From Rhizobium leguminosarum (GTDB lineage Bacteria; Pseudomonadota; Alphaproteobacteria; Rhizobiales; Rhizobiaceae), in contig NZ_LWBS01000263.1 in the NCBI RefSeq assembly GCF_001652265.1, positions 11,015-75,014 of the forward strand: a DNA stretch of 64,000 nucleotides, in the 5' to 3' direction. This document shows, piece after piece, positions 1-8,441 of the stretch. Position numbers and translations under genes: made by a program. A model generated the notes under the pieces. The model did no database searches. It saw only the letters and a list, made by a program, of their open reading frames with translations, and was not told the origin of the DNA. Every line of letters starts with the position of its first letter. The first letter of the stretch is position 1.

Positions 1-131
1 GGATGCGTCTTATAACAATCAGTTATGCGCGCAATCACTCGATAAACGATAGACAATACTCCCGGGAAATTGTTCTTCTGGTTCGAGATGTTGCCATTCG
101 GGCAACGGTTAGAGACCAGTGAATACTATCT

Positions 132-860
132 ATGCAGCTAGTGACCCATCATATATCCCGCCGCACCTTTCTCCTTGGCTCCATGTCCGCCGCCGCCGCT
201 CTTTCCGGCTGCGCGACGAACAACCCAAGTCCGGAGCAGATGACGTTGGCGAAGCAAGTTCAATCACCTTCGCCAGTTGCATCCGATTCTGAGCTTCAAA
301 CTCGTTATGCGGCATTCGAGGATGGAGGGCACTTCGTGCCTGCCATCCCCTACCAGAATATGGACCCGAAGTATTATCGCCAGCGTGTTGCTGACCCGAC
401 GGGAGAAAAGGTTGGCACGGTGGTCGTCGATACGCCTAACCGTTTCTTATATCTCGTTGAAGAGGGCGGTACGGCCATGCGGTACGGCGTCGGCATAGGC
501 CGAGACGGGTTTGCCTGGAAGGGCGAGGGTATCATCCACTGGCGCCAGCCGTGGCCACGATGGAAACCTCCTGCAGAGATGATCGCTCGTCAGCCGGAAT
601 TGGAAATCTATTCCGTCGCGAACGGCGGCATGGATCCCGGGATCATGAATCCGCTCGGCGCGCGGGCGCTCTACATCTTCCAGAACCGGCAAGACACTCT
701 ATATCGGCTACACGGTAGTCACGAGTGGCAGTCTATCGGTAAGAGCGTCTCTTCCGGATGCGTAAGATTGATCAACCACGACATCGTCGATCTTTATGAC
801 CGAGTCCCCTATCATGCGCGGATTGTCGTGCATCAGGAACCTTTTATCAGGACGGTATAG
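132..860 (+). CDS. L,D-transpeptidase (YkuD family) lipoprotein
   Basis: Predicted periplasmic YkuD-type L,D-transpeptidase, which makes 3-3 peptidoglycan cross-links or anchors proteins to the wall. The 242-residue protein starts with a twin-arginine-like export segment (SRRTFLLG, residues 9-16), a hydrophobic stretch and a lipobox LSGC with Cys27, so it is probably a lipoprotein. The catalytic domain spans roughly residues 95-235. It shows HGSHEW with His194 and the diagnostic SSGCVRL motif with nucleophile Cys210. Family assignment is secure; the substrate is not. A small hairpin at 90-106 lies just upstream, possibly the end of a preceding transcription unit. It stands alone on the plus strand and has no obvious link to the later mobile-element genes. 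Confidence 0.93.
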   Translation: MQLVTHHISRRTFLLGSMSAAAALSGCATNNPSPEQMTLAKQVQSPSPVASDSELQTRYAAFEDGGHFVPAIPYQNMDPKYYRQRVADPTGEKVGTVVVDTPNRFLYLVEEGGTAMRYGVGIGRDGFAWKGEGIIHWRQPWPRWKPPAEMIARQPELEIYSVANGGMDPGIMNPLGARALYIFQNRQDTLYRLHGSHEWQSIGKSVSSGCVRLINHDIVDLYDRVPYHARIVVHQEPFIRTV

Positions 861-963
861 TTTCCGAGATAAGGTTCACGTGCGGGCCGGAAGGACCGTG
901 AACGCCTTTGCACGGCAAGTGGTCGAAAACGCCCGACGAGAAGAGACCACAACTATTCCCTCT

Positions 964-1027
964 GCTCATTTGCGAAAGCACAGCTTGAGCGTCATCCTGA
1001 GTGGCAGGATGTTCTTCGCAAATGAGC
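964..1027. repeat. Nested perfect inverted repeat
   Basis: A 13-bp perfect inverted repeat (GCTCATTTGCGAA at 964-976, its complement at 1015-1027) encloses a second perfect 7-bp hairpin (CATCCTG 993-999 / CAGGATG 1005-1011). It sits in the gap between the transpeptidase gene and the next open frame. It could be a transcription terminator, a palindromic repetitive element or the remnant of a small mobile element. No T-run follows either arm, so a simple intrinsic terminator is not the best reading. Confidence 0.7.
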
Positions 1028-1067
1028 GACTGCCCAGGCGCCCGGCTGCACAGCATTAGAGGATAGC

Positions 1068-1631
1068 ATGCAAAAAGAACCCCACCTATTCCAGGAGGCA
1101 GATAAGACCCTAACCGCCGCTGTCGATGAAGCTATTGAGCGCGCCGCCCAGACCGCAGGGCATGAACTTCAGGCGCTCGGTGTCGGCAGATCACCACAGG
1201 ACTACTTCGCGGACGCCGTCCTCCGCCACCTGTTCCTACGCCTGTGTGGGGCCGACTTGAGAACCAACACGGGAGGAGATCCGGAAACGGCCTGGAAAAT
1301 CCTCTATATGGGCCGCAGCGTTGCCCGTCACTGGGAAAGAGAGCGCGGCAGTTCGGCAGCACTTCGGAAGAAGAAAGACCGGCGGGTGGATATCGAAAGA
1401 GACAAGAGTGAACGACAGCAGCTGGCACTCTCCGCACAGAATTACGCATTGCAAACTGTTGTTCGCGCTCTGGTCGATCACGCCCGTGCGTCGGATCCGG
1501 AAATCACAGATCGCCTCGAAGCGGCAATCGACGCCCGCCATGCAAGGCTTGAGTCCCTCTCTGACACCGACCGCGAGTTTACCGAAAGAGCAAAAAGCTA
1601 CCTGTCGCTCCTCACCACTTCACCAGACTAG
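1068..1631 (+). CDS. Hypothetical protein, first of two tandem paralogues
   Basis: A 187-residue soluble, charged protein of unknown function. No signal peptide or membrane segment is visible. Its middle (about residues 42-90) carries the pattern LRLCGAD...GGDPETAW...VARHW, which recurs in the next gene as LMCGAD...GGDPDIAY...IARHY, so the two are diverged duplicates. The N-terminal part is rich in Ala and acidic residues and is probably helical. Beyond the shared core this copy has a basic stretch (RKKKDRR, near residue 100) and a longer helical C-terminus. The ATG start is preceded by an AGAGGATAG stretch that can serve as ribosome binding site. I do not recognise the family. Confidence 0.7.
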   Translation: MQKEPHLFQEADKTLTAAVDEAIERAAQTAGHELQALGVGRSPQDYFADAVLRHLFLRLCGADLRTNTGGDPETAWKILYMGRSVARHWERERGSSAALRKKKDRRVDIERDKSERQQLALSAQNYALQTVVRALVDHARASDPEITDRLEAAIDARHARLESLSDTDREFTERAKSYLSLLTTSPD

Positions 1632-1673
1632 GCGTAGTGGCTGCACAACCAAAATCATCAAAACTCGGAGTTA

Positions 1674-2021
1674 GTGGTGACAAATAGTTGCCCTGTTCTC
1701 ACTCCCGCCGAAAGAAAGGTCGTCGACGTCATCAAACGTCCGGACACGGCGTTGGCTGCTGCGGTCTCTCTGGTTTTGGAAAAGGCGGTCAAACAGGCTG
1801 CCGAAGACTTGCGAGCAATCGATCAGGAAGACGCCGCGCCGGTGCTGGAATATTTTGCAGGCGTCGTTCATCAGCGAATGTATTGCCTGATGTGCGGTGC
1901 AGATCCGGACACTTTTGAAGGAGGCGATCCGGATATTGCCTACCGCGTCATCCGAAACAGTCAAAACATCGCCAGACACTATTGGTCCGCGGACATCGAG
2001 CCCTACGCACCCAAGGAGTAA
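1674..2021 (+). CDS. Hypothetical protein, second tandem paralogue
   Basis: A 115-residue protein sharing the core LMCGADPDTFEGGDPD and SQNIARHYW with the preceding gene. It is shorter at the C-terminus, stopping soon after the conserved core. Two consecutive GTG codons (1674 and 1677) are the available starts; no strong Shine-Dalgarno sequence is visible. The 42-base gap after the upstream paralogue and the same orientation suggest cotranscription. Function is unknown; no catalytic motif is evident. The paired Cys in the CGAD segment is conserved between the two copies and could be structural. Confidence 0.62.
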   Translation: MVTNSCPVLTPAERKVVDVIKRPDTALAAAVSLVLEKAVKQAAEDLRAIDQEDAAPVLEYFAGVVHQRMYCLMCGADPDTFEGGDPDIAYRVIRNSQNIARHYWSADIEPYAPKE

Positions 2022-2127
2022 AGGGCGACTTATGACAACGGCGCAGGTGGCGCGACGATTTCCTCGCTCTGTTTCACTCCTTTGGCGCACGACATGTTTC
2101 AGCAGATCGGACTGCATTTATGGCGAT

Positions 2128-2814
2128 TTACGGCATGGGTGCGAAGCCAAACGCCGACGCGATGTTGTTCGCCCCGTTATAGACGCAGTGAAGGACGACG
2201 CTGGGCCAAACCGATCCCGTCGCCCGGAAGAGCATGGCGGATAGAAGACCGACCATGATCGCGACGGGCAGGATCACGCTGACGCCGTGCGCGAGACCGA
2301 ATATAATTGAGCTGAGTACGACGCCGGCAAACGCACCGTAGCGGTTGAGCGCATTCGCAATCACGCCCCTGAACAGGATTTCCTCGCCGAAGGGCGTGAA
2401 AATGGCGCCTCCCAGGAACGATAAAAGAAAAGGGAGCGGGCCGCCACGCGCCGCTGCATGCAGGATGCTTTGTGGATCACTGCGGCCGAACCACGTCTGG
2501 TATGTGAACTGTATGATCAGATTAAGACTGTATCCGATGAGTCCGACTCCAGTCGCGATCACGAGCCAGCGAGGTGAGACCGGTCGGAACCCGAAGGGGC
2601 GCAGAGCCCGTATCCGCAGGCTATATGCTGCGGCGAATGCACCGATGCCGACGAAACCTCCTGCCGTCGAGCCGACAACTCCTAGGATAACGGGATCGTT
2701 GCTGGGCAGAAGTCCCATTAGGAGTCCGAACGAAACAAGAAGCACTGCATATGCGACGAGCCCAATCAGTATTTCTGGCCAGCCGGGCCGTTGCCATCGA
2801 TCATCTGTGATCAT
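2128..2814 (-). CDS. CPBP-family intramembrane metalloprotease
   Basis: Predicted polytopic inner-membrane protease of the CPBP (Abi/CAAX-protease-like) family. The 228-residue protein has several hydrophobic helices. The conserved motifs appear in order: PFGEEILFRG (Glu144, Glu145, Arg149), FGLAHG (His176) and VVLHCVYN (His209, Asn213). I chose the ATG at 2814 because a GAGG sits six bases upstream; an upstream in-frame ATG adds 20 residues without family character. Members process prenylated peptides, anti-sigma factors or bacteriocins, but the substrate here cannot be read. The downstream neighbour on the same strand is a sensor kinase gene after a gap, so cotranscription is uncertain. Confidence 0.88.
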   Translation of the reverse strand: MITDDRWQRPGWPEILIGLVAYAVLLVSFGLLMGLLPSNDPVILGVVGSTAGGFVGIGAFAAAYSLRIRALRPFGFRPVSPRWLVIATGVGLIGYSLNLIIQFTYQTWFGRSDPQSILHAAARGGPLPFLLSFLGGAIFTPFGEEILFRGVIANALNRYGAFAGVVLSSIIFGLAHGVSVILPVAIMVGLLSAMLFRATGSVWPSVVLHCVYNGANNIASAFGFAPMP

Positions 2815-2964
2815 TATCAACCTCAAGTCTGACAAGGCGGCGCCTCGCGGTCGCAGCTCTCTGCAAACGCGCAAGACCGTCAGTTTGGATGCAGGCAGTC
2901 TGCATCGCGATCCGTCCGTGTAGATGCGCAGGGAAACATTGCGCCAACATTGGCTCAGCCGCGA

Positions 2965-4287
2965 TTAAGACACCGCAGTGAACTCTAATCGTACGATCGC
3001 GCCGCCGCTGGGGGCATCCGCAATCGTGATGCGGCCGCCATGATGTTCGACGACCTGTTTGACGAGGTTGAGGCCCAGGCCAGCACCGGAAGAGCGCGGC
3101 CGCAGCCGATGAAAGGGTTCAAGCACTCGCTCGTGGTGGTCTCCCGGTATGCCGGGCCCGTTATCCTCCACCGCCACAGAGGGAGCGTTGACCCACACGA
3201 TCACTTCGTCTCCGCCATGCTCGACGGCGTTCTGGATAAGATTTATGAGCGCGCGTTCTATCGAGCCGCTATTGCCCATGATCATTCCGGGTTTCTCAAC
3301 GATCACCTCAATCGCTTTGCCTGATGCGATCAGCACCGGCGCCAGGTCCGCAGCGACAAGCCGGGCGATCGCGACGAGGTCGATCCGGTCACTCGGCGCG
3401 CCATTATCCAAGCGGTGAAGATCGAGCAGTTGCTCGGACAGCGTCGCAAGCCGTGACACGTCCGGCAGGAGCGATCGCAGGCCCATGTCGGTCGCAGCCT
3501 CGATCTTCATTCTCAATATAGCGATCGGCGTTCGCAGCTCGTGGGCAGCCGAAGCAATGAAGCGGTGCTGACGATTATAACTTTCATCGAGGCGGTCGAA
3601 AGCTTCATTGACAGCTCGGACGAGCGGGCCGATCTCGCGTGGAACCTTGTCTGCCGAAAGACGGATGCCGCGACGCCCGGCGTCGATCCGCTCTGCTTCC
3701 TCCGCAGTCTTTATGACACCGGCCAAGGCGCGCTTGATGATCATGGGCGTCGCGACGACGGAGACGAGAGCCAGGGTGAGGAAAATGGTAGCGGCTACGA
3801 TATTGGATGCAATGGTGATGAGCGCCGTGAAGGGTTGGACCCGACCATGCGCAATGATCTTCATATCGCCTGCGGGGCCGGATTCCTGTCGAACCAGGGC
3901 GGAAAGGGTAAATGGCTCGAACTGCCCCCGCATGTCTGCCGAAGACAGTTTGTCGAGGTGGGGAACGAGGGGAGCGTACTCCGCCGGCACCTGGCCGAAG
4001 GCAACCACATTGCCGTCGTCAAGCCGGGCCGCGAACCAGAGATCCGGCGATTCTTCGCGAAGTTTCGCCAGCTCGGGCGTCACTTCCACTATTGGGGCAC
4101 CGGCAGCATCCCGGACGATCGAGTTTGCCGCGACTTTTACGACGGCCTCCTCGACATACATCCCGTCAACAGCCGAATTGACGAAAAAGATGATGAATCC
4201 GATGGCGGCGGCCGCGACCGTCAGAAACTGGAGGATCAGCTGCCTGGTGACAAGGCGCGTCTTCAATGATGGCTGACGGCGCTTCAA
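2965..4287 (-). CDS. Sensor histidine kinase
   Basis: Membrane sensor kinase of the EnvZ/OmpR class, 440 residues. Two transmembrane segments (about 15-38 and 155-181) flank a periplasmic sensing region. A HAMP linker follows, then the dimerisation domain with SAAHELRTP (phospho-acceptor His249). The C-terminal ATPase shows the N box NLIQNAVEHGG, G1 box VEDNGPGIPG and G2 box GAGLGLNLV. Its start codon overlaps the stop of the upstream response regulator by four bases (ATGA), so the pair is translationally coupled. The stimulus is unknown. A plus-strand open frame covers much of this gene but lacks family features and is disregarded. Confidence 0.93.
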   Translation of the reverse strand: MKRRQPSLKTRLVTRQLILQFLTVAAAAIGFIIFFVNSAVDGMYVEEAVVKVAANSIVRDAAGAPIVEVTPELAKLREESPDLWFAARLDDGNVVAFGQVPAEYAPLVPHLDKLSSADMRGQFEPFTLSALVRQESGPAGDMKIIAHGRVQPFTALITIASNIVAATIFLTLALVSVVATPMIIKRALAGVIKTAEEAERIDAGRRGIRLSADKVPREIGPLVRAVNEAFDRLDESYNRQHRFIASAAHELRTPIAILRMKIEAATDMGLRSLLPDVSRLATLSEQLLDLHRLDNGAPSDRIDLVAIARLVAADLAPVLIASGKAIEVIVEKPGMIMGNSGSIERALINLIQNAVEHGGDEVIVWVNAPSVAVEDNGPGIPGDHHERVLEPFHRLRPRSSGAGLGLNLVKQVVEHHGGRITIADAPSGGAIVRLEFTAVS

Positions 4288-4958
4288 TCCTTTGCCCTGA
4301 GCAAATAGCCCACCCCTCTTACCGTATGAATCTCGACACCGGCGCCGGCATCGCTGAATTTTCGACGCAGGCGTGAGATATGGGAATCGAGTGTGTTCGA
4401 CTGGATAGCGTCGTCGAAGCCGTAGACTGCTTCCTCAAGGGACTCGCGCAGGACAACGCGCCCGCGACGCCGAATCAACGCAGTGAGCACTGCAACTTCA
4501 CGCCTTTGCAGTACCAACTGCGTTCCGTGAACCCGTGCTTCGCCAAAGGCCATGTCGAATACGAGGTCACCGACGACGATCTCGTCTGGTGCAAGTTCGT
4601 TCGGGCGGCGCTGCACGGCCCGGATGCGAGCAAGCATTTCCTCCAGGTCGAAAGGCTTCACCAGGTAATCGTCGGCGCCATCATCGAGCCCGGCTACGCG
4701 GTCGCTCAGTTCCCCGCGAGCGCTCAACACAATGATAGGCACGCCCGGGTTGTCTACCCGAAGCTGTGGAATAAGGCTGAGGCCGTCGCCGTCAGGCAAC
4801 GTGCGATCAAGCAAAACGAGCTCGTGCACCTGCGACCGGGATGCTTCTCTCGCAAGCGAAATGCTAGTCACCCAGTCGGCCACGAAGCGATCACGTTCGA
4901 GGGCGCCGCGCATTGCTTTGGCGAACTCCACCTCGTCTTCGACCAGAAGTATCCTCAT
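4284..4958 (-). CDS. OmpR-family response regulator
   Basis: Two-component response regulator of 224 residues that would be phosphorylated by the adjacent kinase and bind DNA. The receiver domain begins MRILLVEDEVEF with acidic Asp/Glu residues near 8-9. The phosphorylation site is Asp51 in LLDRTLPDGDG, with VLSARG and the conserved KPFDLEE lysine following. The winged-helix effector domain occupies about residues 125-224 and ends RGVGYLLRA. I start at the ATG at 4958; the longer open frame adds 69 residues that precede the canonical receiver start. The four-base overlap with the kinase gene supports one operon. Confidence 0.94.
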   Translation of the reverse strand: MRILLVEDEVEFAKAMRGALERDRFVADWVTSISLAREASRSQVHELVLLDRTLPDGDGLSLIPQLRVDNPGVPIIVLSARGELSDRVAGLDDGADDYLVKPFDLEEMLARIRAVQRRPNELAPDEIVVGDLVFDMAFGEARVHGTQLVLQRREVAVLTALIRRRGRVVLRESLEEAVYGFDDAIQSNTLDSHISRLRRKFSDAGAGVEIHTVRGVGYLLRAKD

Positions 4959-5193
4959 GCTAGTGCTCCCGCAACGTGGGAAGGTGCGCCTTAATCCGCG
5001 AAGAGCACCTCTTGCCACCGAGTTGTACTTTCTAATACCGATACGCCGCATTTTCCCTGATTTGCCCAGATTTGACACGTATCTGGGGGCTTCGACGGAA
5101 AGCTGAGATGACGATCTTCGCTGCAGCCGCGTTATTGACTGAACTTTTTCGTGCATGAGGTGCACGGGTATGGTCAGGAAACTCCCCGGGTTT

Positions 5194-6336
5194 TCAGAGA
5201 TTGGAATTGACTAGGTCGGGATGGGACAGATGCTGGCGATGACCTGTTTCAGCGGCCTGTGTGATCGCCTCGAGCACCCGGTGACGATCGAGCGCGACCG
5301 CGAAGTCCGGCGCATCGGCGGTTCCATCGCGGAGGTCGGCGGCGAACTGGGCGTAGAGACGGGCGACACCAGCCGCGGGTGCGTCGAGTTGCAGGTCGGG
5401 AGCCGCATATGCGGGCGGGACCTGTAGCCGCTGGACAGGCTCGTTGCCGCGGCGCAAAGTAATGGTCACATCGCCGAAGTGGATGTAGCCCGATGCCGTC
5501 TCGACGCGCAGACTGCCTTCGGTGCCTTGGATCTCCCACACCATCGCCGAGCCGGCGGACTGCCCGGCACTGTAGTGCAGCGAAGTGACGATCCCGCCTT
5601 CGAGAACGCCGGCGACGACGATCTCGTCCGGCGCGTCCTTCGGGAGGGACGTGCCATCCGAGAGGCGGACACCGTCGCCTCGCTGATTGGCGACGACGGC
5701 GGACAGGCTCTCAAATGCGCCGAGTACGTGCGCGAGCGGTTGGAGCGCGTGGCCGAGCATGATGCTTAGAAGCGTGGCGCCATTCTCTGTGCGAGCCATG
5801 TACTCGAACGGCGGGTCATATCGGCCGAGCCACATGGCGTCGGTCAAATGCGCTCGGATGCTCGTACTGAGTGGCATTCCGATCACGCCCTGCCGGACGA
5901 GGTCGCGAAGGTAGCGGATCGGCGGGTGCAGGCCGCCCTGCAACCCAATAGCCGTTCGCAGCCGCCGTTCGCGGGCAAACCCCTCCAGCGCTTCCGCTTC
6001 CGATAGGTTTCGCGCGAGCGGCCATTCGCAATAGACCATCTTGCCCGCGGCGAGCGCGTCGGAAACGATCTGCTTGTGCTCCGGCACCTTCACCGCAACC
6101 ACCACCAAGTCGACCTCCGGCCGCATGACCAGCGCCTGGTGTGTGTCAAAGGCAAGATCGGCGCCTAGTCGGCTAGCGGTCGCGTTCGCACTCTCCATAC
6201 GAGTCGTGCTGACAGCGCGGATCTGGAACGCATCGAGCGCCCGCAGCGCCGGGACGTGAGCAATTCCGCCCCAGCCTCGATCAGCACTGGCGCCGACGAT
6301 GCCGACGCCGATCCGGGTGTTTGCTGAATTTGTCAT
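5194..6336 (-). CDS. Gfo/Idh/MocA-family protein, Gal80-like
   Basis: A 380-residue protein with an N-terminal Rossmann fold (GVGIVGAS near residue 10) and a C-terminal alpha/beta domain typical of Gfo/Idh/MocA oxidoreductases. In most members a catalytic lysine lies in an EKP motif; here the equivalent segment reads VYCEWPLA, with tryptophan in place of the lysine. That change is also found in Gal80-type members, some of which act as sensors rather than enzymes. The chosen ATG at 6336 has AGGAG upstream at good spacing and removes 34 non-homologous residues. A second copy lies at 8442-9545, with an alpha/beta hydrolase and an aldo/keto reductase between them, so all four may form one catabolic operon. 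Confidence 0.87.
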   Translation of the reverse strand: MTNSANTRIGVGIVGASADRGWGGIAHVPALRALDAFQIRAVSTTRMESANATASRLGADLAFDTHQALVMRPEVDLVVVAVKVPEHKQIVSDALAAGKMVYCEWPLARNLSEAEALEGFARERRLRTAIGLQGGLHPPIRYLRDLVRQGVIGMPLSTSIRAHLTDAMWLGRYDPPFEYMARTENGATLLSIMLGHALQPLAHVLGAFESLSAVVANQRGDGVRLSDGTSLPKDAPDEIVVAGVLEGGIVTSLHYSAGQSAGSAMVWEIQGTEGSLRVETASGYIHFGDVTITLRRGNEPVQRLQVPPAYAAPDLQLDAPAAGVARLYAQFAADLRDGTADAPDFAVALDRHRVLEAITQAAETGHRQHLSHPDLVNSNL

Positions 6337-6498
6337 GTAGGCGTGCTCCTGTCTGGTGCAACCCGGGCAATGCTCGCCGTGCTGCTTCAACATTGTTTCG
6401 TTTCCGGACAAATGCTTGGGCGCATAGCGGGTGACCAATCATTGCCGTTCGTGTTGCGGCTGCGTGGGTTTGAGCCCAAGTAACGCAAACGCAGGTAA

Positions 6499-7221
6499 TT
6501 AAACGTGAGTCCAATGGGCCTCGAGTTCGCGCGCGACATCGGCCGGACGCTCTATCATCGGCCAATGTGAGCTGCGCAGCTTCACGACGGCGCGTGCGCG
6601 TGTGGCATTGCCGAGCTCGTCGGCGAAGCGGTGCGGCAAAAACGGATCGTCCAGGCCCCAAATCACCAGCGCTGGCGCGGTCATGCTGCTCAAACCCGGC
6701 TTCCACTCCGCGCCGACCTCGATAGCGGAACGGTAAAGTGCGAGAATGCTTGCCCGCATAGTGGCATCGAGATGCCGAACCGATTCATCCGCCGCATCTC
6801 GCGGCATCTGCGCCTCGACGAGCTTCGCCGCAAATTCCTCAAGGTCGAGGTCCTTCATCCATTGCTCGCCTTCACCTGGCGTCTGCCAGATCTTGGCGAG
6901 ATAGTGCCATGGGTATTCTGGATCGATGGGCCCGCTGATTCCGGTCCAGGTTCGCACCAGGTCGGGGCGGATCGACGCGAGGCGCCCTGTCAGCAGGCAG
7001 CCCCAGTCATGGCCGACCAGGTCCACGGGTTCGCCGATCTGCTCGACCTGCTTGATCAACCAGTCGAGATACTCCTCCTTGGTCGAGGCGAAGCCTGATG
7101 GCAGCGGCGTGCCAAAGCCCGGGAGATCGAGTGCGACGATATCGGTGCGCGCCAGATGTGAGCGGACGGGATCCCAAAGGCGATGAGTGTCAGGAACACC
7201 GTGAACGAGGACTGCCGGCAT
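6499..7221 (-). CDS. Alpha/beta-fold hydrolase, epoxide hydrolase/dehalogenase type
   Basis: Cytoplasmic alpha/beta hydrolase of 240 residues. The oxyanion segment HGVPDTHRLW starts at residue 7. The nucleophile elbow LVGHDWGC (His71, Asp72) has aspartate as the nucleophile, which points to the epoxide hydrolase, haloalkane dehalogenase or fluoroacetate dehalogenase side of the superfamily rather than serine esterases. The acid (WGLDDPFLP) and the catalytic histidine (SSHWPMIE) are present near the C-terminus. An AAGGAG stretch precedes the ATG at 7221, so the longer open frame is rejected. The gene follows the aldo/keto reductase on the same strand and is probably cotranscribed with it. Confidence 0.9.
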   Translation of the reverse strand: MPAVLVHGVPDTHRLWDPVRSHLARTDIVALDLPGFGTPLPSGFASTKEEYLDWLIKQVEQIGEPVDLVGHDWGCLLTGRLASIRPDLVRTWTGISGPIDPEYPWHYLAKIWQTPGEGEQWMKDLDLEEFAAKLVEAQMPRDAADESVRHLDATMRASILALYRSAIEVGAEWKPGLSSMTAPALVIWGLDDPFLPHRFADELGNATRARAVVKLRSSHWPMIERPADVARELEAHWTHV

Positions 7222-7358
7222 GAATATCTCCTTGTTGAGCGTTGCGCGTTGTTGAGAAGATAATCGCCTCGATCGCGTTGCAGTAGCGGGCAGACATGAA
7301 ACATGGGGTTGCTGTTTGAGGAACCCAGGCGAACGACAGCCCATGTAACCCGCAAGGA

Positions 7359-8375
7359 TCACGAACCGCGACTGCTCGGCGCATTCAGAAGCCAGCCCGG
7401 ATACTCGACCGGCAGACGGCTGACGGAATCGAGACGCGCCATGTCGTCCGGGTCAAGCTGGACTTCTGTGGCCTGAACGTTCTCGCGCAGCTGCTCGACC
7501 CGTTTGGCGCCGATGATAACGGTCGACACCACCGGTTGTTTGAGGAGCCACGCGATCGCGACCTGCGCCGGACTGCGATCATGCTTGCGGGCAACCTCCT
7601 TGAGGACGCGGATCAGCGGCTCACCCCGGACGCGGTCGATCGGCGGGAAGTCGAGTTCGGTCTGCCGCGCGCCTTCGGGATTTCCGCCGTCGGCGTACTT
7701 TCCCGTCAGATAGCCTCCGGCGAGCGGGCTCCATACCAACAGGCCCACCTGCTCGGAGGCGAGGAGCGGCACGATCTCGCGCTCCACGTCCCGGCCGACG
7801 AGCGTGTAATAAGCCTGCAGCGAGGTGATCGGCGCCAGATTTCTCGCGCGCGCAATGCCGATAGCCTTCATGATCTGCCAGGCGGCCCAGTTCGACAGCC
7901 CGATGTAGCGAACATCGCCTGCACGAACGAGGGTGTCGAGCGCCTCCAGCGTTTCCTCAATCGGGGTCGCCGGGTCGAAGGCATGGATCTGGTAGAGATC
8001 GATATGGTCGAGACCCAATCGGCGCAGACTGGCGCGGCATTCGCTTAGGATGTGAAGCCGAGACGCGCCGCCTCGGTTCGGTCCATCGCTCATGGACGAC
8101 GCCACCTTCGTCGCGACAACCACATCGTCCCGCGCCACGCCTAAATTTTTGAGCGATCGGCCCAGGATCTCCTCGCTCCGGCCATGCGCATAGATGTTGG
8201 CCGTATCGAAGAGGTTGACGCCCGCATCCAGCGCGGCGCCGATCAGCGCATCCGCATCGTCCTGCCCCAGTTTTCCGACCTGTCCCCACAGACCGTCCGA
8301 TCCGCCGAAGGTCATCGCGCCGAAGCAGAGCTCGGACACGAACAGTCCGCTGCTGCCAAGCTTGCGCATTCGCAT
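7359..8375 (-). CDS. Aldo/keto reductase
   Basis: NAD(P)H-dependent aldo/keto reductase of 338 residues, in the large group related to YajO/Tas-like proteins. The tetrad is visible: Asp57 in NLFDTANIY, Tyr62, Lys90 in VVVATKV and His131 in DLYQIHAF. The cofactor-binding C-terminus has VSTVIIGAKR. AAGGAG precedes the ATG at 8375; a second ATG two codons later is also possible. Its place between two Gfo/Idh genes and a hydrolase gene suggests a role in breaking down a sugar-like or cyclic compound, but the substrate is not readable. Confidence 0.92.
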   Translation of the reverse strand: MRMRKLGSSGLFVSELCFGAMTFGGSDGLWGQVGKLGQDDADALIGAALDAGVNLFDTANIYAHGRSEEILGRSLKNLGVARDDVVVATKVASSMSDGPNRGGASRLHILSECRASLRRLGLDHIDLYQIHAFDPATPIEETLEALDTLVRAGDVRYIGLSNWAAWQIMKAIGIARARNLAPITSLQAYYTLVGRDVEREIVPLLASEQVGLLVWSPLAGGYLTGKYADGGNPEGARQTELDFPPIDRVRGEPLIRVLKEVARKHDRSPAQVAIAWLLKQPVVSTVIIGAKRVEQLRENVQATEVQLDPDDMARLDSVSRLPVEYPGWLLNAPSSRGS

Positions 8376-8441
8376 TGCACATCTCCTTGTCTTGCCGGCC
8401 CGGCGCGAAGAACGTGGCGTCGGGTCCGTTTGAAAATCAGG

